The notes under the pieces are model-generated. The model was not told the origin of the DNA and did not search any database. It worked only from the letters and a program-made list of their open reading frames with translations. 64,000 nucleotides of DNA from Streptomyces sp. NA02950 (lineage in GTDB: Bacteria > Actinomycetota > Actinomycetes > Streptomycetales > Streptomycetaceae), in NCBI RefSeq assembly GCF_013364155.1, contig NZ_CP054916.1:3158501-3222500 (forward strand), read 5' to 3'. Position numbers and translations under genes: made by a program. Within the stretch, counting starts at the first letter, position 1. Every line of letters starts with the position of its first letter. Below, piece after piece: positions 27,189 through 36,138 of this stretch.

Positions 27189-28396
27189 GCCGGGGCCGGG
27201 TGGCCCGGCCCCCAGCGCACCACCGGGCGGCGCCGCCTCCGGATCACGGCCACCGTCACACCGGCCGTGACGAGGAGGCCGCCGCCCACGGTGAGCAGCC
27301 ACACCGGAACGCCGCCCGCGGTCAGCAGGCTGTCGTGGTAAACGACCCGCTGGTACGTGCTGTCGCGGGCGGCGCGCCGCAGTTCGTGGTCGCCCGAGAT
27401 CCGCTCCGGCCAAGGGAACTCCTGCCGGAACGCGGTCAGGAACATCCGCCGCCCCGCCAGCTTCTCCAGCTCGCCCCGCGGCGCACCCCCGGGATCGACC
27501 CGCCCCGCGTACGTCACCTCGGGCTTCCGGCCGCCGATGTCGCCGCGCGGCTCCATCCGGTGCGGGGCCAGCACGTAGAGATCCAGCCCCTGCGGTGTCC
27601 TGGCCAGCCGGGACAGCCGCATCGGATAGACCAGGCGCTCGGAGGCGAAGCGCAGCCGCAGCGGTTCCAGGGTGCCGCCCAGTACGGCCCGGCCGCCCGT
27701 GCCGCCGGTACCGCCCGTCCCACCCGTGCCGCTGGTGTCCTTCGAGGCGTCCTCGGCGGGCGCGAGACGGACGGCCACGTACTCCCACTTCGCCCGCACA
27801 TACGGCTTCAGCCCGTCCGCCAGCCGATCGGGCAGGTCGAAGGCGTTCCGCTCCAGCCAGTCGCGCAACGCGTCCGGGTCGGTCGCGGTCAGCCGCGCGA
27901 CGTCGAACGGGCCCAGCCGCTCACGGCCGACGACGCCCACCGGCGGGGCGCCCGCCTTGGCACCGTCCTGGGGCGCGGCCCCCACGGCGCCGTCCCCGTC
28001 ACCGCCGTCGAAGGGCCAGTCGCCGTCACGCGGCCAGAAGTAGTGGCGCTCCTTGTCCACCGGCGCGGTGACCTCGCTGACCTCGTCGAAGAGATCCTGG
28101 TCGCCCAGTGTGACGGTGGCCCGGTGCGGCACCGGCATGATCCACGCGGCCTCCGGCGCGTCGCCGCCCACCGTGAGGCTCATGACGATCTCCTCGGAGG
28201 TGCCGTCCCAGCGCACCACCGATGTCTCGCGCTGCACCGCGATGGTGCTGTTCCGCCCCGGCACCATGCCGCCGCAGCCGCACGCCCAGGCGGGCCGCAC
28301 CAGTGATCCGAGCTGGACCAGCACCAGGGCCAGCACCACGACCAGCGCCCGTCGCCGTCCCGGCGACAGCCGTCCGCCGACTCCCCCGATCTCCAC
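27167..28396 (-). CDS. DUF2330 membrane-anchored surface protein
   Basis: The 409-residue protein has an N-terminal signal (RRRALVVVLALVLVQLGSLV) ending before ACGCGG. A DUF2330 domain follows (NSTIAVQRETSVVRWDGTSEEIV, AAWIMPVPHRATV). A C-terminal transmembrane helix (VWLLTVGGGLLVTAGVTVAV) has a basic tail after it. It should be extracellular and anchored at the C-terminus; the function is unknown. A (GTG)n-type repeat encodes Gly-Thr-Gly repeats near 27.7 kb. Start GTG 28396 has GGGGGAG 8 nt upstream. Upstream in-frame starts (28429, 28645) would add sequence that looks non-coding. Confidence 0.75.
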   Translation of the reverse strand: MEIGGVGGRLSPGRRRALVVVLALVLVQLGSLVRPAWACGCGGMVPGRNSTIAVQRETSVVRWDGTSEEIVMSLTVGGDAPEAAWIMPVPHRATVTLGDQDLFDEVSEVTAPVDKERHYFWPRDGDWPFDGGDGDGAVGAAPQDGAKAGAPPVGVVGRERLGPFDVARLTATDPDALRDWLERNAFDLPDRLADGLKPYVRAKWEYVAVRLAPAEDASKDTSGTGGTGGTGGTGGRAVLGGTLEPLRLRFASERLVYPMRLSRLARTPQGLDLYVLAPHRMEPRGDIGGRKPEVTYAGRVDPGGAPRGELEKLAGRRMFLTAFRQEFPWPERISGDHELRRAARDSTYQRVVYHDSLLTAGGVPVWLLTVGGGLLVTAGVTVAVIRRRRRPVVRWGPGHPAPAQDNWPS

Positions 28397-28680
28397 CGCT
28401 TCCGCTCCCCCGATGTCCCCGTTGTGCACGCTTTCCCGCTGTTCTGTGTGTTCCGCGCCCGCTTTCGTGGCGGACACGGCCTCAGACGGACCGGGCGGGA
28501 GTTCCGGTTCCACCTCTGGAAAGGCCGGAAGCTCCAGATCTCGGGGCTCAAGATTGGTGGGTACCCCCGCGCCCACGCGCCCGGTGCGCACCAAGACTGG
28601 ACATACCGCAGACTGTGCGTCGGCACCCCCGCGAAGGACGCGCATACGTCACCGCCGTCACCCGCGCGAAGGGATGTCCG

Positions 28681-29640
28681 ATGACCGGATCACGCATACT
28701 GGCGCTCGGCCACTACCAGCCGGCGAAGGTCCTCACCAACGACGACCTCGCGGGCATGGTCGACACCAGCGACGAGTGGATCCGCAGCCGGGTGGGCATC
28801 CGCACCCGGCGTATCGCGCGTCCCGACGAGACGGTGGACGAGATGGCCGCGGCGGCGGCCGCCAAGGCCCTGGCGCACAGCGGTCTTTCGCCCTCCGACA
28901 TCGATCTGGTCCTGGTGGCCACCTCCACCGCCATCGACCGCAGCCCCAACATGGCGGCCCGGGTCGCCGAGCGGCTCGGTCTCGACCGTCCGGCCGTCAT
29001 GGACATGAACGTGGTGTGCGCCGGGTTCACCCACACCCTGGCCACCGCCGACCACACCCTGCGCGCCGGGGCGGCCACCGCCGCGCTGGTCATCGGCGCG
29101 GACAAGTTCACCGAGGCCGCCGACTGGACCGACCGCTCCACCTGTGTGCTGCTCGGGGACGGCGCGGGGGCGGCCGTGGTGGTGGCCGACGACGCGCCGG
29201 CCGGGGCGGGAACGGTCCCGGGGATCGGCCCGGTGGTGTGGGGCTCGGTGCCCACGATGAGCAACGCGGTCCGGATCGAGGGCACCCCGATCCGGTTCAG
29301 CCAGGAGGGCCAGTCCGTCTACCGCTGGGCCACCACCCAGCTGCCGCCCATCGCCCGGGAGGTGTGCGAACGGGCCGGGATCCGCCCCGAGGACCTGGCC
29401 GGAGTGGTGCTGCACCAGGCCAATCTGCGGATCGTCGAGCCGGTGGCCCGGAAGCTGGGCGCGGTCAACGCGGTGATCGCCCGCGATGTCGTGGAGTCCG
29501 GCAACACCTCGGCGGCCAGCATTCCGCTCGCCCTGTCCAAACTGGTCGAACGCGGCGAGGTCGGCTCCGGCGATCCGGTGCTGCTCTTCGGCTTCGGCGG
29601 CAACCTCTCCTACGCGGGCCAGGTCATCCGCTGCCCCTGA
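28681..29640 (+). CDS. Beta-ketoacyl-ACP synthase III (FabH-like), stand-alone
   Basis: This 319-residue thiolase-fold enzyme has the full Cys113-His245-Asn275 triad (NVVCAGFT, LHQANLRI, SGNTSAAS). It condenses an acyl-CoA starter with malonyl-ACP. No other fatty acid or polyketide genes are near, so it is probably an accessory FabH or a starter-unit supplier for a pathway elsewhere. The housekeeping fabH sits in the fab operon in Streptomyces. ATG 28681 has a GAAGGG site. It is divergent from the DUF2330 gene. Confidence 0.9.
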   Translation: MTGSRILALGHYQPAKVLTNDDLAGMVDTSDEWIRSRVGIRTRRIARPDETVDEMAAAAAAKALAHSGLSPSDIDLVLVATSTAIDRSPNMAARVAERLGLDRPAVMDMNVVCAGFTHTLATADHTLRAGAATAALVIGADKFTEAADWTDRSTCVLLGDGAGAAVVVADDAPAGAGTVPGIGPVVWGSVPTMSNAVRIEGTPIRFSQEGQSVYRWATTQLPPIAREVCERAGIRPEDLAGVVLHQANLRIVEPVARKLGAVNAVIARDVVESGNTSAASIPLALSKLVERGEVGSGDPVLLFGFGGNLSYAGQVIRCP

Positions 29641-29714
29641 CCCGGGGCGCCAGCGCGCGGAACACGTCCGATTCGTTCAAGACCGGCCGTCCGCGCGCTG
29701 CCTACGCTGCCGGC

Positions 29715-30110
29715 ATGACACCACGATTCGACGCGATCAGCATGGTCGTCGCGGACATGGCCGCGGCCCTCGCCTTCTACCGCCGGCTCGGCCTGGACAT
29801 CCCCGCCGAGGCCGACACCCAGCCGCACGCCGAGGCGACCCTGCCCGGGGGGACGCGGCTGCTCTGGGACACCGTCGAGACGGTCCGCTCCTTCGACCCG
29901 GACTGGACCCCGCCGAGCGGTTCCGGCCGCATCTCGCCGGCCTTCCTCTGCGACAGCCCGGCCGAGGTGGACACGGTCTACGCGGAGCTGGTGCGGGCAG
30001 GCGCACAGGGGCACAAGGAACCCTGGGACGCCTTCTGGGGACAGCGCTACGCCGTGGTGCTGGACCCGGACGGCAACGGCGTGGACCTGTTCGCACCGCT
30101 GCCCGGCTGA
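29715..30110 (+). CDS. VOC (glyoxalase/bleomycin-resistance) family protein
   Basis: The 131-residue protein has two vicinal-oxygen-chelate beta-alpha-beta modules (FDAISMVVADMAAALAFYRRLG; QRYAVVLDPDGNGVDLFAPL). The role may be small-molecule binding or resistance, or a dioxygenase/isomerase; it cannot be decided. TACGCT lies 6 nt before the ATG, which suggests a leaderless mRNA. Confidence 0.85.
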   Translation: MTPRFDAISMVVADMAAALAFYRRLGLDIPAEADTQPHAEATLPGGTRLLWDTVETVRSFDPDWTPPSGSGRISPAFLCDSPAEVDTVYAELVRAGAQGHKEPWDAFWGQRYAVVLDPDGNGVDLFAPLPG

Positions 30111-30182
30111 CGCACCACCGCCCGGCCGACGAGCCGCCGCCCCGGCCGACCGGCCGCCGCCCCTCGCCCGCTGGACAGCGGC

Positions 30183-30938
30183 TCAGCCCGACTCCGTCAG
30201 CAGCCGCCCCAGCGGTACGCCCGCCATCGCCCGTACCTCCCGGGCCAGATGGGCCTGGTCGGCGTACCCGGCCGCCACCGCGACCTCCGCGAACGGCACA
30301 CCGCCGCGCGCCAGGTCGAGCGCCCGGTTCAGCCGCAGCACCCGCCCCAGGGTCTTGGGGCCGTAGCCGAAAGCCGCCAGGGAGCGCCGGTGCAGCAGCC
30401 GCTCCCCCAGCCCGGCCGCCCGGGCCACTTCGGCGACGCCGCGCCCGCGCGCGAGCCCGGCGACCACGGCCGCCATGGCCGGATCGGGCGGCGGTGCCTC
30501 GCGCAGCCGCCCGAGGGCGGTCTCCTCCAGCGCCCGGCCCACCGCGGGCGCCGCGCTCCCGGCCCCGGTGTCGTCGGCCGCCGCCCGCCCGGCCAGCGAC
30601 GCGGTCAGCCGCCGCACCTGCGCGGCGGGCCACAGCGCGGCCAACGGCACCCGCAGGTTCCGCAGTTCGTGCGCGGGCACGCCGAGCACGGCCGGGCCGG
30701 TGCCGGGCGCGAACCGCAGACCGACATAGCGGGTGCCCGGCGGGGCCGCGGCCAGCTGGGCCCGGGTGTCCGGCCCGGCCACGAAGAGTTCCCCGTCCGG
30801 GGCTGCGTCGCCCGCGTCGGTCCAGATCAGATCGATGCAGCCGTCGGGCAGCACCCGCTGCGGCCCGTGACCGGCGTCACGGGTCCACACCACCGCACCG
30901 CCGCCGAGCCGCGACCCCCGCTCGCGGTATCCGCTCAC
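30183..30938 (-). CDS. AraC-family transcriptional regulator
   Basis: The 251-residue protein has an N-terminal cupin-like DUF6597 sensor part (QRVLPDGCIDLIWTD, YVGLRFAPGTGPAVLG). A C-terminal double HTH follows (VAEVARAAGLGERLLHRR, FAEVAVAAGYADQAHLAREVRAMAG). It is a single-ligand type regulator with unknown target. The GTG overlaps the stop of the upstream zinc-ribbon gene (GTGA), so the two are translationally coupled. Confidence 0.88.
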   Translation of the reverse strand: MSGYRERGSRLGGGAVVWTRDAGHGPQRVLPDGCIDLIWTDAGDAAPDGELFVAGPDTRAQLAAAPPGTRYVGLRFAPGTGPAVLGVPAHELRNLRVPLAALWPAAQVRRLTASLAGRAAADDTGAGSAAPAVGRALEETALGRLREAPPPDPAMAAVVAGLARGRGVAEVARAAGLGERLLHRRSLAAFGYGPKTLGRVLRLNRALDLARGGVPFAEVAVAAGYADQAHLAREVRAMAGVPLGRLLTESG

Positions 30939-31159
30939 GGCACCTCGCGCAGATACATCGCACCGCAGGAGTGGCAGAACGGGCCGCCGTCGTTCGTGGC
31001 CCACAGATCGGCTGCCTGGGTCTCCGCGTCGGCGGCCAGCTCCCGGCCGCACATGGCGGTGGTCCCGGCGCCCCGGACCATGTGCCAGATCTTGACCGGC
31101 GCACCGGCCACCCGTCCGGAGCTGCCCTCCTCGTACTCGGCGCGCATCTCGTGCTGCAT
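30935..31159 (-). CDS. Small zinc-ribbon protein coupled to AraC regulator
   Basis: The 74-residue protein has cysteine pairs in AMCGREL and FCHSCGAMYL plus a histidine in IWHMVRG. This suggests a zinc ribbon or rubredoxin-like knuckle. I do not recognise a family. Start ATG 31159 has GGAGGTG 7 nt upstream. Because the AraC gene starts within its stop codon, it may modulate that regulator. Confidence 0.65.
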   Translation of the reverse strand: MQHEMRAEYEEGSSGRVAGAPVKIWHMVRGAGTTAMCGRELAADAETQAADLWATNDGGPFCHSCGAMYLREVP

Positions 31160-31256
31160 GGCGGTACACCTCCTGCTCACCACCACTCCTTCCATGCTCC
31201 CGCCCGGCCCGGCCGGACGCCACCCTGAGCGATACCGGACCCGGAAAACGCGGGCC

Positions 31257-32168
31257 CTAGAACACCGACCAGCCGGTCAGCGTCGTGAAGTGGTCCAGCG
31301 CGGCCACCCCGGCCACCGAATTGCCGCGCGCGTCCAGGCCCGGACTCCATACGCACAGGGTGCAGCGGCCCGGGATCACCGCGACGATGCCGCCGCCGAC
31401 ACCGCTCTTGCCGGGCAGCCCGACCCGGTAGGCGAAGTCGCCCGCCGCGTCGTACGTACCGCAGGTGAGCATGACCGCGTTGACCCGCTTCGCCTCCCGC
31501 CGCGACAGCAGCCGGGAGCCGTCCGCGCGCAGTCCGTGGCGGGCCAGGAAGGTGCCCGCGAGCGCCAGGTCGCGGCAGCTCATCTCGATCGAGCACTGCC
31601 AGAAGTAGTGCTCCAGGACGGTCGGGACGGGGTTGTCGAGATTGCCGTAGCTCGCCATGAAGTGCGCGAGGGCGGCGTTGCGGTCCCCGTGGCCGGACTC
31701 GGAGGCGGCCACGGCCGGGTCGAAGGCCAGCTCGGCGTTCCCGCTCTCGGTGCGCAGGAAGTCCAGCATGGTGGTGCTGGCGTCGCCGGTCAGGCTGTGC
31801 AGCCGGTCGGTGACGACGAGGGCACCGGCGTTGATGAAAGGATTGCGCGGAATGCCGTTCTCGTACTCCAGCTGCACCAGGGAGTTGAACGGGTTGCCCG
31901 ACGGCTCCCGGCCGACCCGCCGCCAGATCTTCTCGCCGTCCTGGGCGAGCACGAGCGCGAGTCCGAACGCCTTGGAGATGCTCTGGACGGAGAACGGCAC
32001 CTCCCAGTCGCCGACTCCGGTGATCCCGCCGTCGACGTCGGCGACGGCCATCCCGAAGCGGTGGGCGTCCACTTCGGCGAGCGCCGGGATGTACTGGGCC
32101 ACCTGCCCCCGGCCGATCTGTGGCTCCACATGGGCCGCGACCTCGTCGAGTACTGCCTGGTAGTCCAT
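31257..32168 (-). CDS. glsA: Glutaminase A
   Basis: This 303-residue serine-dependent glutaminase hydrolyses glutamine to glutamate and ammonia. Visible motifs are FSVQSISKAF (the Ser-x-x-Lys active site), NPFINAGALVV and LPGKSGVGGGIVAVIPG. Start MDYQAVLDEV (32168) follows AGGAGAA by about 10 nt. An upstream ATG at 32231 adds a non-conserved stretch. Confidence 0.93.
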   Translation of the reverse strand: MDYQAVLDEVAAHVEPQIGRGQVAQYIPALAEVDAHRFGMAVADVDGGITGVGDWEVPFSVQSISKAFGLALVLAQDGEKIWRRVGREPSGNPFNSLVQLEYENGIPRNPFINAGALVVTDRLHSLTGDASTTMLDFLRTESGNAELAFDPAVAASESGHGDRNAALAHFMASYGNLDNPVPTVLEHYFWQCSIEMSCRDLALAGTFLARHGLRADGSRLLSRREAKRVNAVMLTCGTYDAAGDFAYRVGLPGKSGVGGGIVAVIPGRCTLCVWSPGLDARGNSVAGVAALDHFTTLTGWSVF

Positions 32169-32330
32169 GGTGCCGTGGTTCTCCTGCGCGTCGTCGAGCG
32201 GATCAGACCGCACGATAGCCATCATGCACATCGATCACCCCATGTGTTTATGAGAACGCAGTGGGTAAGCAACCAGTGAACGAGCGGGACGCGGTCGGTG
32301 CGCCCGCCGCATGAGCGAACGGAGGCGGCC

Positions 32331-32921
32331 ATGGCCTCACCCATGTCCGCGGGGGACTTCCTGTCGGCACTGAAACGCGAGGGCCTGCGGGTGGTGCAGG
32401 TCGGGGACTGGCGCAATCACAACCGAAACCACAAGGGCCCCTGGGGGCCCGTGCATGGAGTGATGATCCACCACACCGTCACCTCCGGCACCGATCTGAC
32501 CGTGGAGATTTGCCGGGACGGCTTCGAGTCCTTGCCCGGTCCGCTGTGCCACGGCGTGATCGCCAAGGACGGCACCGTGCACCTGGTCGGCTACGGCCGG
32601 GCCAACCACGCCGGTCTCGGCGACGACGACGTGCTGCGGGCCGTGATCGCCGAGCGGGTGCTGCCCCCGGACAACGAGGCGAACACGGACGGCAATCGCC
32701 ATTTCTACGGCTTCGAGTGCGAGAACCTCGGGGACGGCCGGGATCCCTGGCCCGAGGCCCAGTTGGAGGCGATCGAGCGGGCCTCGGCCGCGATCTGCCG
32801 CCATCACGGCTGGAATCAGCGCTCGGTGATAGGCCACCTGGAATGGCAGCCGGGCAAGGTGGATCCGCGCGGCTTCACCATGGACGCGATGCGGGCGCGC
32901 ATCCGCGAGCGGCTGGCCTGA
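32331..32921 (+). CDS. N-acetylmuramoyl-L-alanine amidase (Amidase_2) without signal peptide
   Basis: This 196-residue type-2 amidase has zinc ligands visible in GVMIHHTVTSG and VIGHLEWQPGKVDPRGF. FYGFECENLG is typical of phage-endolysin-like PGRP folds. It cleaves the bond between MurNAc and L-Ala in peptidoglycan. It has no signal peptide and no cell-wall-binding domain, unusual for a housekeeping autolysin and more like a prophage endolysin or a lysis-released enzyme. GGAGG precedes ATG 32331. No phage genes are nearby. Confidence 0.88.
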   Translation: MASPMSAGDFLSALKREGLRVVQVGDWRNHNRNHKGPWGPVHGVMIHHTVTSGTDLTVEICRDGFESLPGPLCHGVIAKDGTVHLVGYGRANHAGLGDDDVLRAVIAERVLPPDNEANTDGNRHFYGFECENLGDGRDPWPEAQLEAIERASAAICRHHGWNQRSVIGHLEWQPGKVDPRGFTMDAMRARIRERLA

Positions 32922-32961
32922 GCACACCCCTCGTCCGGGGAGGAGTCCGCGGACGGGCGGC

Positions 32962-34572
32962 TCACAGTCCGCCCTCCGCGGCCTCCTCGCGGAAGGCGGC
33001 CGCCTCCTCCAGATCCAGCCGGCGCAGCAGTCGGCGCAGCATCTCGTCGTCGATCCGCCGCTGGTTGCGCAGTTCGACGAAGACCTTCCGCTCGGCCTCG
33101 ATGATCTCGCGGGTGAGTCTGCGGTAGGTGTCGTCCACCGACTCCCCGGTCACCTCGTTGACCGCGCCGAGCCGCTCCCACACCGCGTTGCGCCGCCGTT
33201 CCAGCACATGGCGCAGCCGGTCGACCAGGGGCGGTGGCAGGGCGTTGCGCTCATCGGCGAGGAGTTCCTCCAGCCGGGCCTCGGCGGCCTGGGACGCCTC
33301 GGCCTGCGCCTGTGCCTCCATCAGCGTCTCGGCCTGTGGGTCACGGCCGGGCACCCCCAGCCGCCGGATCAGCGCGGGCAGGGTGAGCCCCTGCGCGACC
33401 AGGGTGCCGATCACGGTGGTGAAGGTCAGGAAGAGGATCAGATTGCGGGCCGGGAACGCCTCTCCGCCGGGCATGGTCCGCGGGATCGAGGCGGCGATGG
33501 CCAGCGAGACCACTCCGCGCATCCCGGCCCAGCCGACGACGACCGGAGTGGTCCAGGTGACACCCGGTTCGCGTTCGCGGATCCGGGGGAAGAGCGCCCG
33601 GGGGAGGAAGGTCGCCGGGAAGACCCAGACGAAGCGCATGAGGACCACGGCGAGGAAGACGATGACCGCGTACCAGGCGGCCTCGCCCGAGCCGTACGGC
33701 CCCAGACCCTGGAGCACCACCCGCAGTTGCAGCCCGATCAGCGCGAACACCGCCGACTCCAGGATGAAGGCGATCATCCGCCACACCGCCGCCTCCTGGA
33801 GCCGGGTGGCGAAGTCGACCTGCCAGGCATGGTGTCCGAGGTAGAGGCCGACCACCACCACGGCCAGCACCCCGGACGCCTCGAACTGCTCGGCGGCGGC
33901 GTACGCGACGAACGGGATCAGCAGCGAGAGGGTGTTCTGGAGCAGCGGATCGCGCAGTCGTCGGCGCAGCCAGTGCAGCGGCACCATCAGCACCAGACCG
34001 ACGCCGACCCCGCCGACGGCCGCGAGCAGGAACTCCCCCGCGCCGTGCAGGAAGGTGACCCCCTCCCCCACCACGGCGGCGAGCGCCACCCGGTAGGCGG
34101 TGATCGCCGTGGCGTCGTTCACCAGGGACTCGCCCTGGAGGATCGTGGTCAGCCGCGAGGGCAGTCCGAGCCGCCGGGCGATGGCGGTGGCCGCCACCGC
34201 GTCCGGCGGCGCGATCACCGCGCCCAGCACGAGGGCGGCGGCCAGCGACAGATCGGGCACCAGCAGATGGGCGATCCAGCCGACCGAGACGGTCGCGAAC
34301 AGCACATAGCCGACCGACAGCAGCGCGATCGGGCGCAGATTGGCCCGCAGATCCAGATAGGAGCTGTCCAGCGCGGCGGTGTGCAGCAGTGGCGGCAGCA
34401 CCAGGGGCAGCACGACGTCCGGGTCCAGGGTGTAGTCCGGCACCCCCGGTACGAAGGAGAGCACCAGCCCGACCGCGACCAGCAGCAGCGGCGCGGGCAC
34501 GGGGGTGCGCCGGGCCGCCCCCGCGACCGCCGCGCTGCCCGCGACCAGCATCAACAACGGCAATACGTCCAT
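32962..34572 (-). CDS. CPA1-family Na+/H+ antiporter
   Basis: The 536-residue protein has about 12 hydrophobic helices. The ion-binding Asn-Asp is in GESLVNDATAI, and APPDAVAATAIARRLGLPSRL is another conserved stretch. A cytoplasmic helical tail of about 130 residues (EERLEELLADERNALPPPLVDRL) follows. It exchanges sodium or another cation for protons and so helps pH homeostasis. The start is ATG 34572. Confidence 0.93.
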   Translation of the reverse strand: MDVLPLLMLVAGSAAVAGAARRTPVPAPLLLVAVGLVLSFVPGVPDYTLDPDVVLPLVLPPLLHTAALDSSYLDLRANLRPIALLSVGYVLFATVSVGWIAHLLVPDLSLAAALVLGAVIAPPDAVAATAIARRLGLPSRLTTILQGESLVNDATAITAYRVALAAVVGEGVTFLHGAGEFLLAAVGGVGVGLVLMVPLHWLRRRLRDPLLQNTLSLLIPFVAYAAAEQFEASGVLAVVVVGLYLGHHAWQVDFATRLQEAAVWRMIAFILESAVFALIGLQLRVVLQGLGPYGSGEAAWYAVIVFLAVVLMRFVWVFPATFLPRALFPRIREREPGVTWTTPVVVGWAGMRGVVSLAIAASIPRTMPGGEAFPARNLILFLTFTTVIGTLVAQGLTLPALIRRLGVPGRDPQAETLMEAQAQAEASQAAEARLEELLADERNALPPPLVDRLRHVLERRRNAVWERLGAVNEVTGESVDDTYRRLTREIIEAERKVFVELRNQRRIDDEMLRRLLRRLDLEEAAAFREEAAEGGL

Positions 34573-34616
34573 CGGCCCCGGCCCGTCCCCATCGGTTGGC
34601 GTCTAACCTGGCAATC

Positions 34617-34877
34617 ATGAGTGAGTGCCCACATGTTCCCGGCCTGCCGCACCCCGGTCCCCGGCCGCTGGCCGCGACCTGCCCGGAGTGCCTGGCCGTC
34701 GGAAGCCATCCGGTGCAGCTGCGGATGTGCCTGGAGTGCGGCCATGTGGGCTGCTGCGACTCCTCCCCCTACCGCCATGCCACCCGGCACTTCGAGGAGA
34801 CCGGTCATCCGGTGATGCGCAGCTTCGAACCGGGTGAGGAGTGGCGCTGGTGCTATGTGGATCTGCTCATCGTCTAG
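34617..34877 (+). CDS. UBP-type zinc finger protein
   Basis: The 86-residue protein is essentially one UBP zinc finger (CPECLAVGSH, MCLECGHVGCCDSSPYRHATRH, TGHPVMRSFEPGEEWRWCY). In actinobacteria these bind small ligands or protein C-termini and are often next to CPA1 antiporters, as here. TAACCT lies 7 nt before the ATG: probably leaderless. Only 44 nt separate it from the divergent antiporter gene. Confidence 0.9.
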   Translation: MSECPHVPGLPHPGPRPLAATCPECLAVGSHPVQLRMCLECGHVGCCDSSPYRHATRHFEETGHPVMRSFEPGEEWRWCYVDLLIV

Positions 34878-34923
34878 TGCGACGGCTGCCGCGGGACCGG
34901 TGCCTCCGGTTAGCCTTCATCAC

Positions 34924-35463
34924 ATGATCAGACCAGCGAAGCCGTCCGACGTCCCGGCCATCCTCGCGATGATCCGGGAGCTGGCGGAGTACGAGAAGGC
35001 GCCGCAGGAGGCGAAGGCCACTGAGGAGCAGTTGAGCGCGGCGCTCTTCGGGGCGGACCCGGCGGTCTTCGCACTGATCGCCGAGGAGGTCACCGGAGAG
35101 GGCGCGGAGACGGTGGGGTTCGCCCTGTGGTTCCGCAACTTCTCCACCTGGACCGGCACCCACGGGGTGTACCTGGAGGATCTGTACGTCACTCCGCGGG
35201 CGCGCGGCGGCGGCCACGGCAAGGCGCTGCTCGCCGAGCTGGCACGGATCTGCGTGGAGCGGGGCTACACCCGCTTCGAGTGGTCGGTGCTCGACTGGAA
35301 CGCTCCGGCGATCGGCTTCTACGCCTCACTGGGCGCCGAGCCGATGGACGAGTGGACGGTCCGCCGGCTGACCGGAGAGCCGCTGCGCGCATTGGCCGCG
35401 GAGGCCCCGGGCACCTCTTCGACCAGCGATTCGTTGGGTGGGGCGACATCTCTTTCGAATTGA
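34924..35463 (+). CDS. GNAT N-acetyltransferase (diamine acetyltransferase-like)
   Basis: The 179-residue GNAT protein has an acetyl-CoA site of the form LYVTPRARGGGHGKALL (R/Q-x-x-G-x-G/A). The family segments MIRELAEYEKAP and WNAPAIGFYASLGAEPMDEW are close to spermidine/thialysine acetyltransferases. TAGCCT stands 7 nt before the ATG, so the mRNA is probably leaderless. Confidence 0.88.
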   Translation: MIRPAKPSDVPAILAMIRELAEYEKAPQEAKATEEQLSAALFGADPAVFALIAEEVTGEGAETVGFALWFRNFSTWTGTHGVYLEDLYVTPRARGGGHGKALLAELARICVERGYTRFEWSVLDWNAPAIGFYASLGAEPMDEWTVRRLTGEPLRALAAEAPGTSSTSDSLGGATSLSN

Positions 35464-35499
35464 GACCGCAGACCCCTAGCCACGCTGCGTACTCATGTG

Positions 35500-35514
35500 C
35501 TTACTATGAGTGAT
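35500..35514. promoter_or_regulatory. Candidate BldD box upstream of the anti-sigma/sigma operon
   Basis: CTTACTATGAGTGAT fits the BldD consensus nTnACnCwGnGTnAn at all but one defined position (A for C at position 7). It overlaps a dyad ACTCAT-9 nt-ATGAGT (35491-35511). BldD is known to bind the sigH promoter in S. coelicolor. No -10 box was assigned with confidence in this 244-nt gap (35464-35707). Confidence 0.55.
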
Positions 35515-35707
35515 ATCGCGCACCTTCGGGTCGGCGTTCACCCATGACGGGGGCCGTGCTTCGTCCGGGCGACACCGAACCGCAGATCGCGATAGCGTCG
35601 CAGCCGAACCACATATCGCGCCGACTGTCCTCCCTCCACCATAAGGGCATACGGGCGGCGCTCCAATCAGCTCAGCTCAACCAGCTTGTGTCACCTTGGA
35701 GGTGAGG

Positions 35708-36121
35708 GTGTCCCAGATCGCAGGCGAGCCCGGGACCCAGGACTTCGTCGAAGTCCGGCTGCCCGCTGCGGGGGCGTATCTGTCGGTGCTGCGTACGGCC
35801 ACGGCCGGCCTCGCAGCCCGGTTGGACTTCACCCTTGACGAGATCGAGGATCTGCGGATCGCCGTTGACGAGGCATGCGCGATCCTGCTTCAGCAAGCCG
35901 TCCCCGGCAGTGTGCTGAGCTGCGTCTTCCGCTTGATCGACGACGCACTCCAGGTGACTGTCTCGGCTCCCACCACCGATGGCCGCGCGCCCGAGCGCGA
36001 CACCTTCGCCTGGACGGTGCTCTCCGCACTGGCGGGCAAGGTGGACTCGACCGTGGCCGAGGACCGTACGGTCAGCATCAGCCTGTACAAGGAGCGCGGC
36101 GCCGGCCCCGGACAGCCGTGA
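35708..36121 (+). CDS. Anti-sigma factor (RsbW/UshX-type ATP-binding protein)
   Basis: The 137-residue GHKL-type ATPase-fold protein has LDFTLDEIEDLRIAVDEACA (N-box region), typical of SpoIIAB/RsbW anti-sigma factors. It is expected to hold the downstream sigma factor inactive. GTG 35708 lies 5 nt after GGAGG. Its stop is 17 nt before the chosen sigma factor start and overlaps another in-frame GTG (GTGA), so translation is coupled. The order matches the S. coelicolor ushX/prsH-sigH pair. Confidence 0.88.
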   Translation: MSQIAGEPGTQDFVEVRLPAAGAYLSVLRTATAGLAARLDFTLDEIEDLRIAVDEACAILLQQAVPGSVLSCVFRLIDDALQVTVSAPTTDGRAPERDTFAWTVLSALAGKVDSTVAEDRTVSISLYKERGAGPGQP

Positions 36122-36138
36122 AGGAACGAGGGGGCTCC

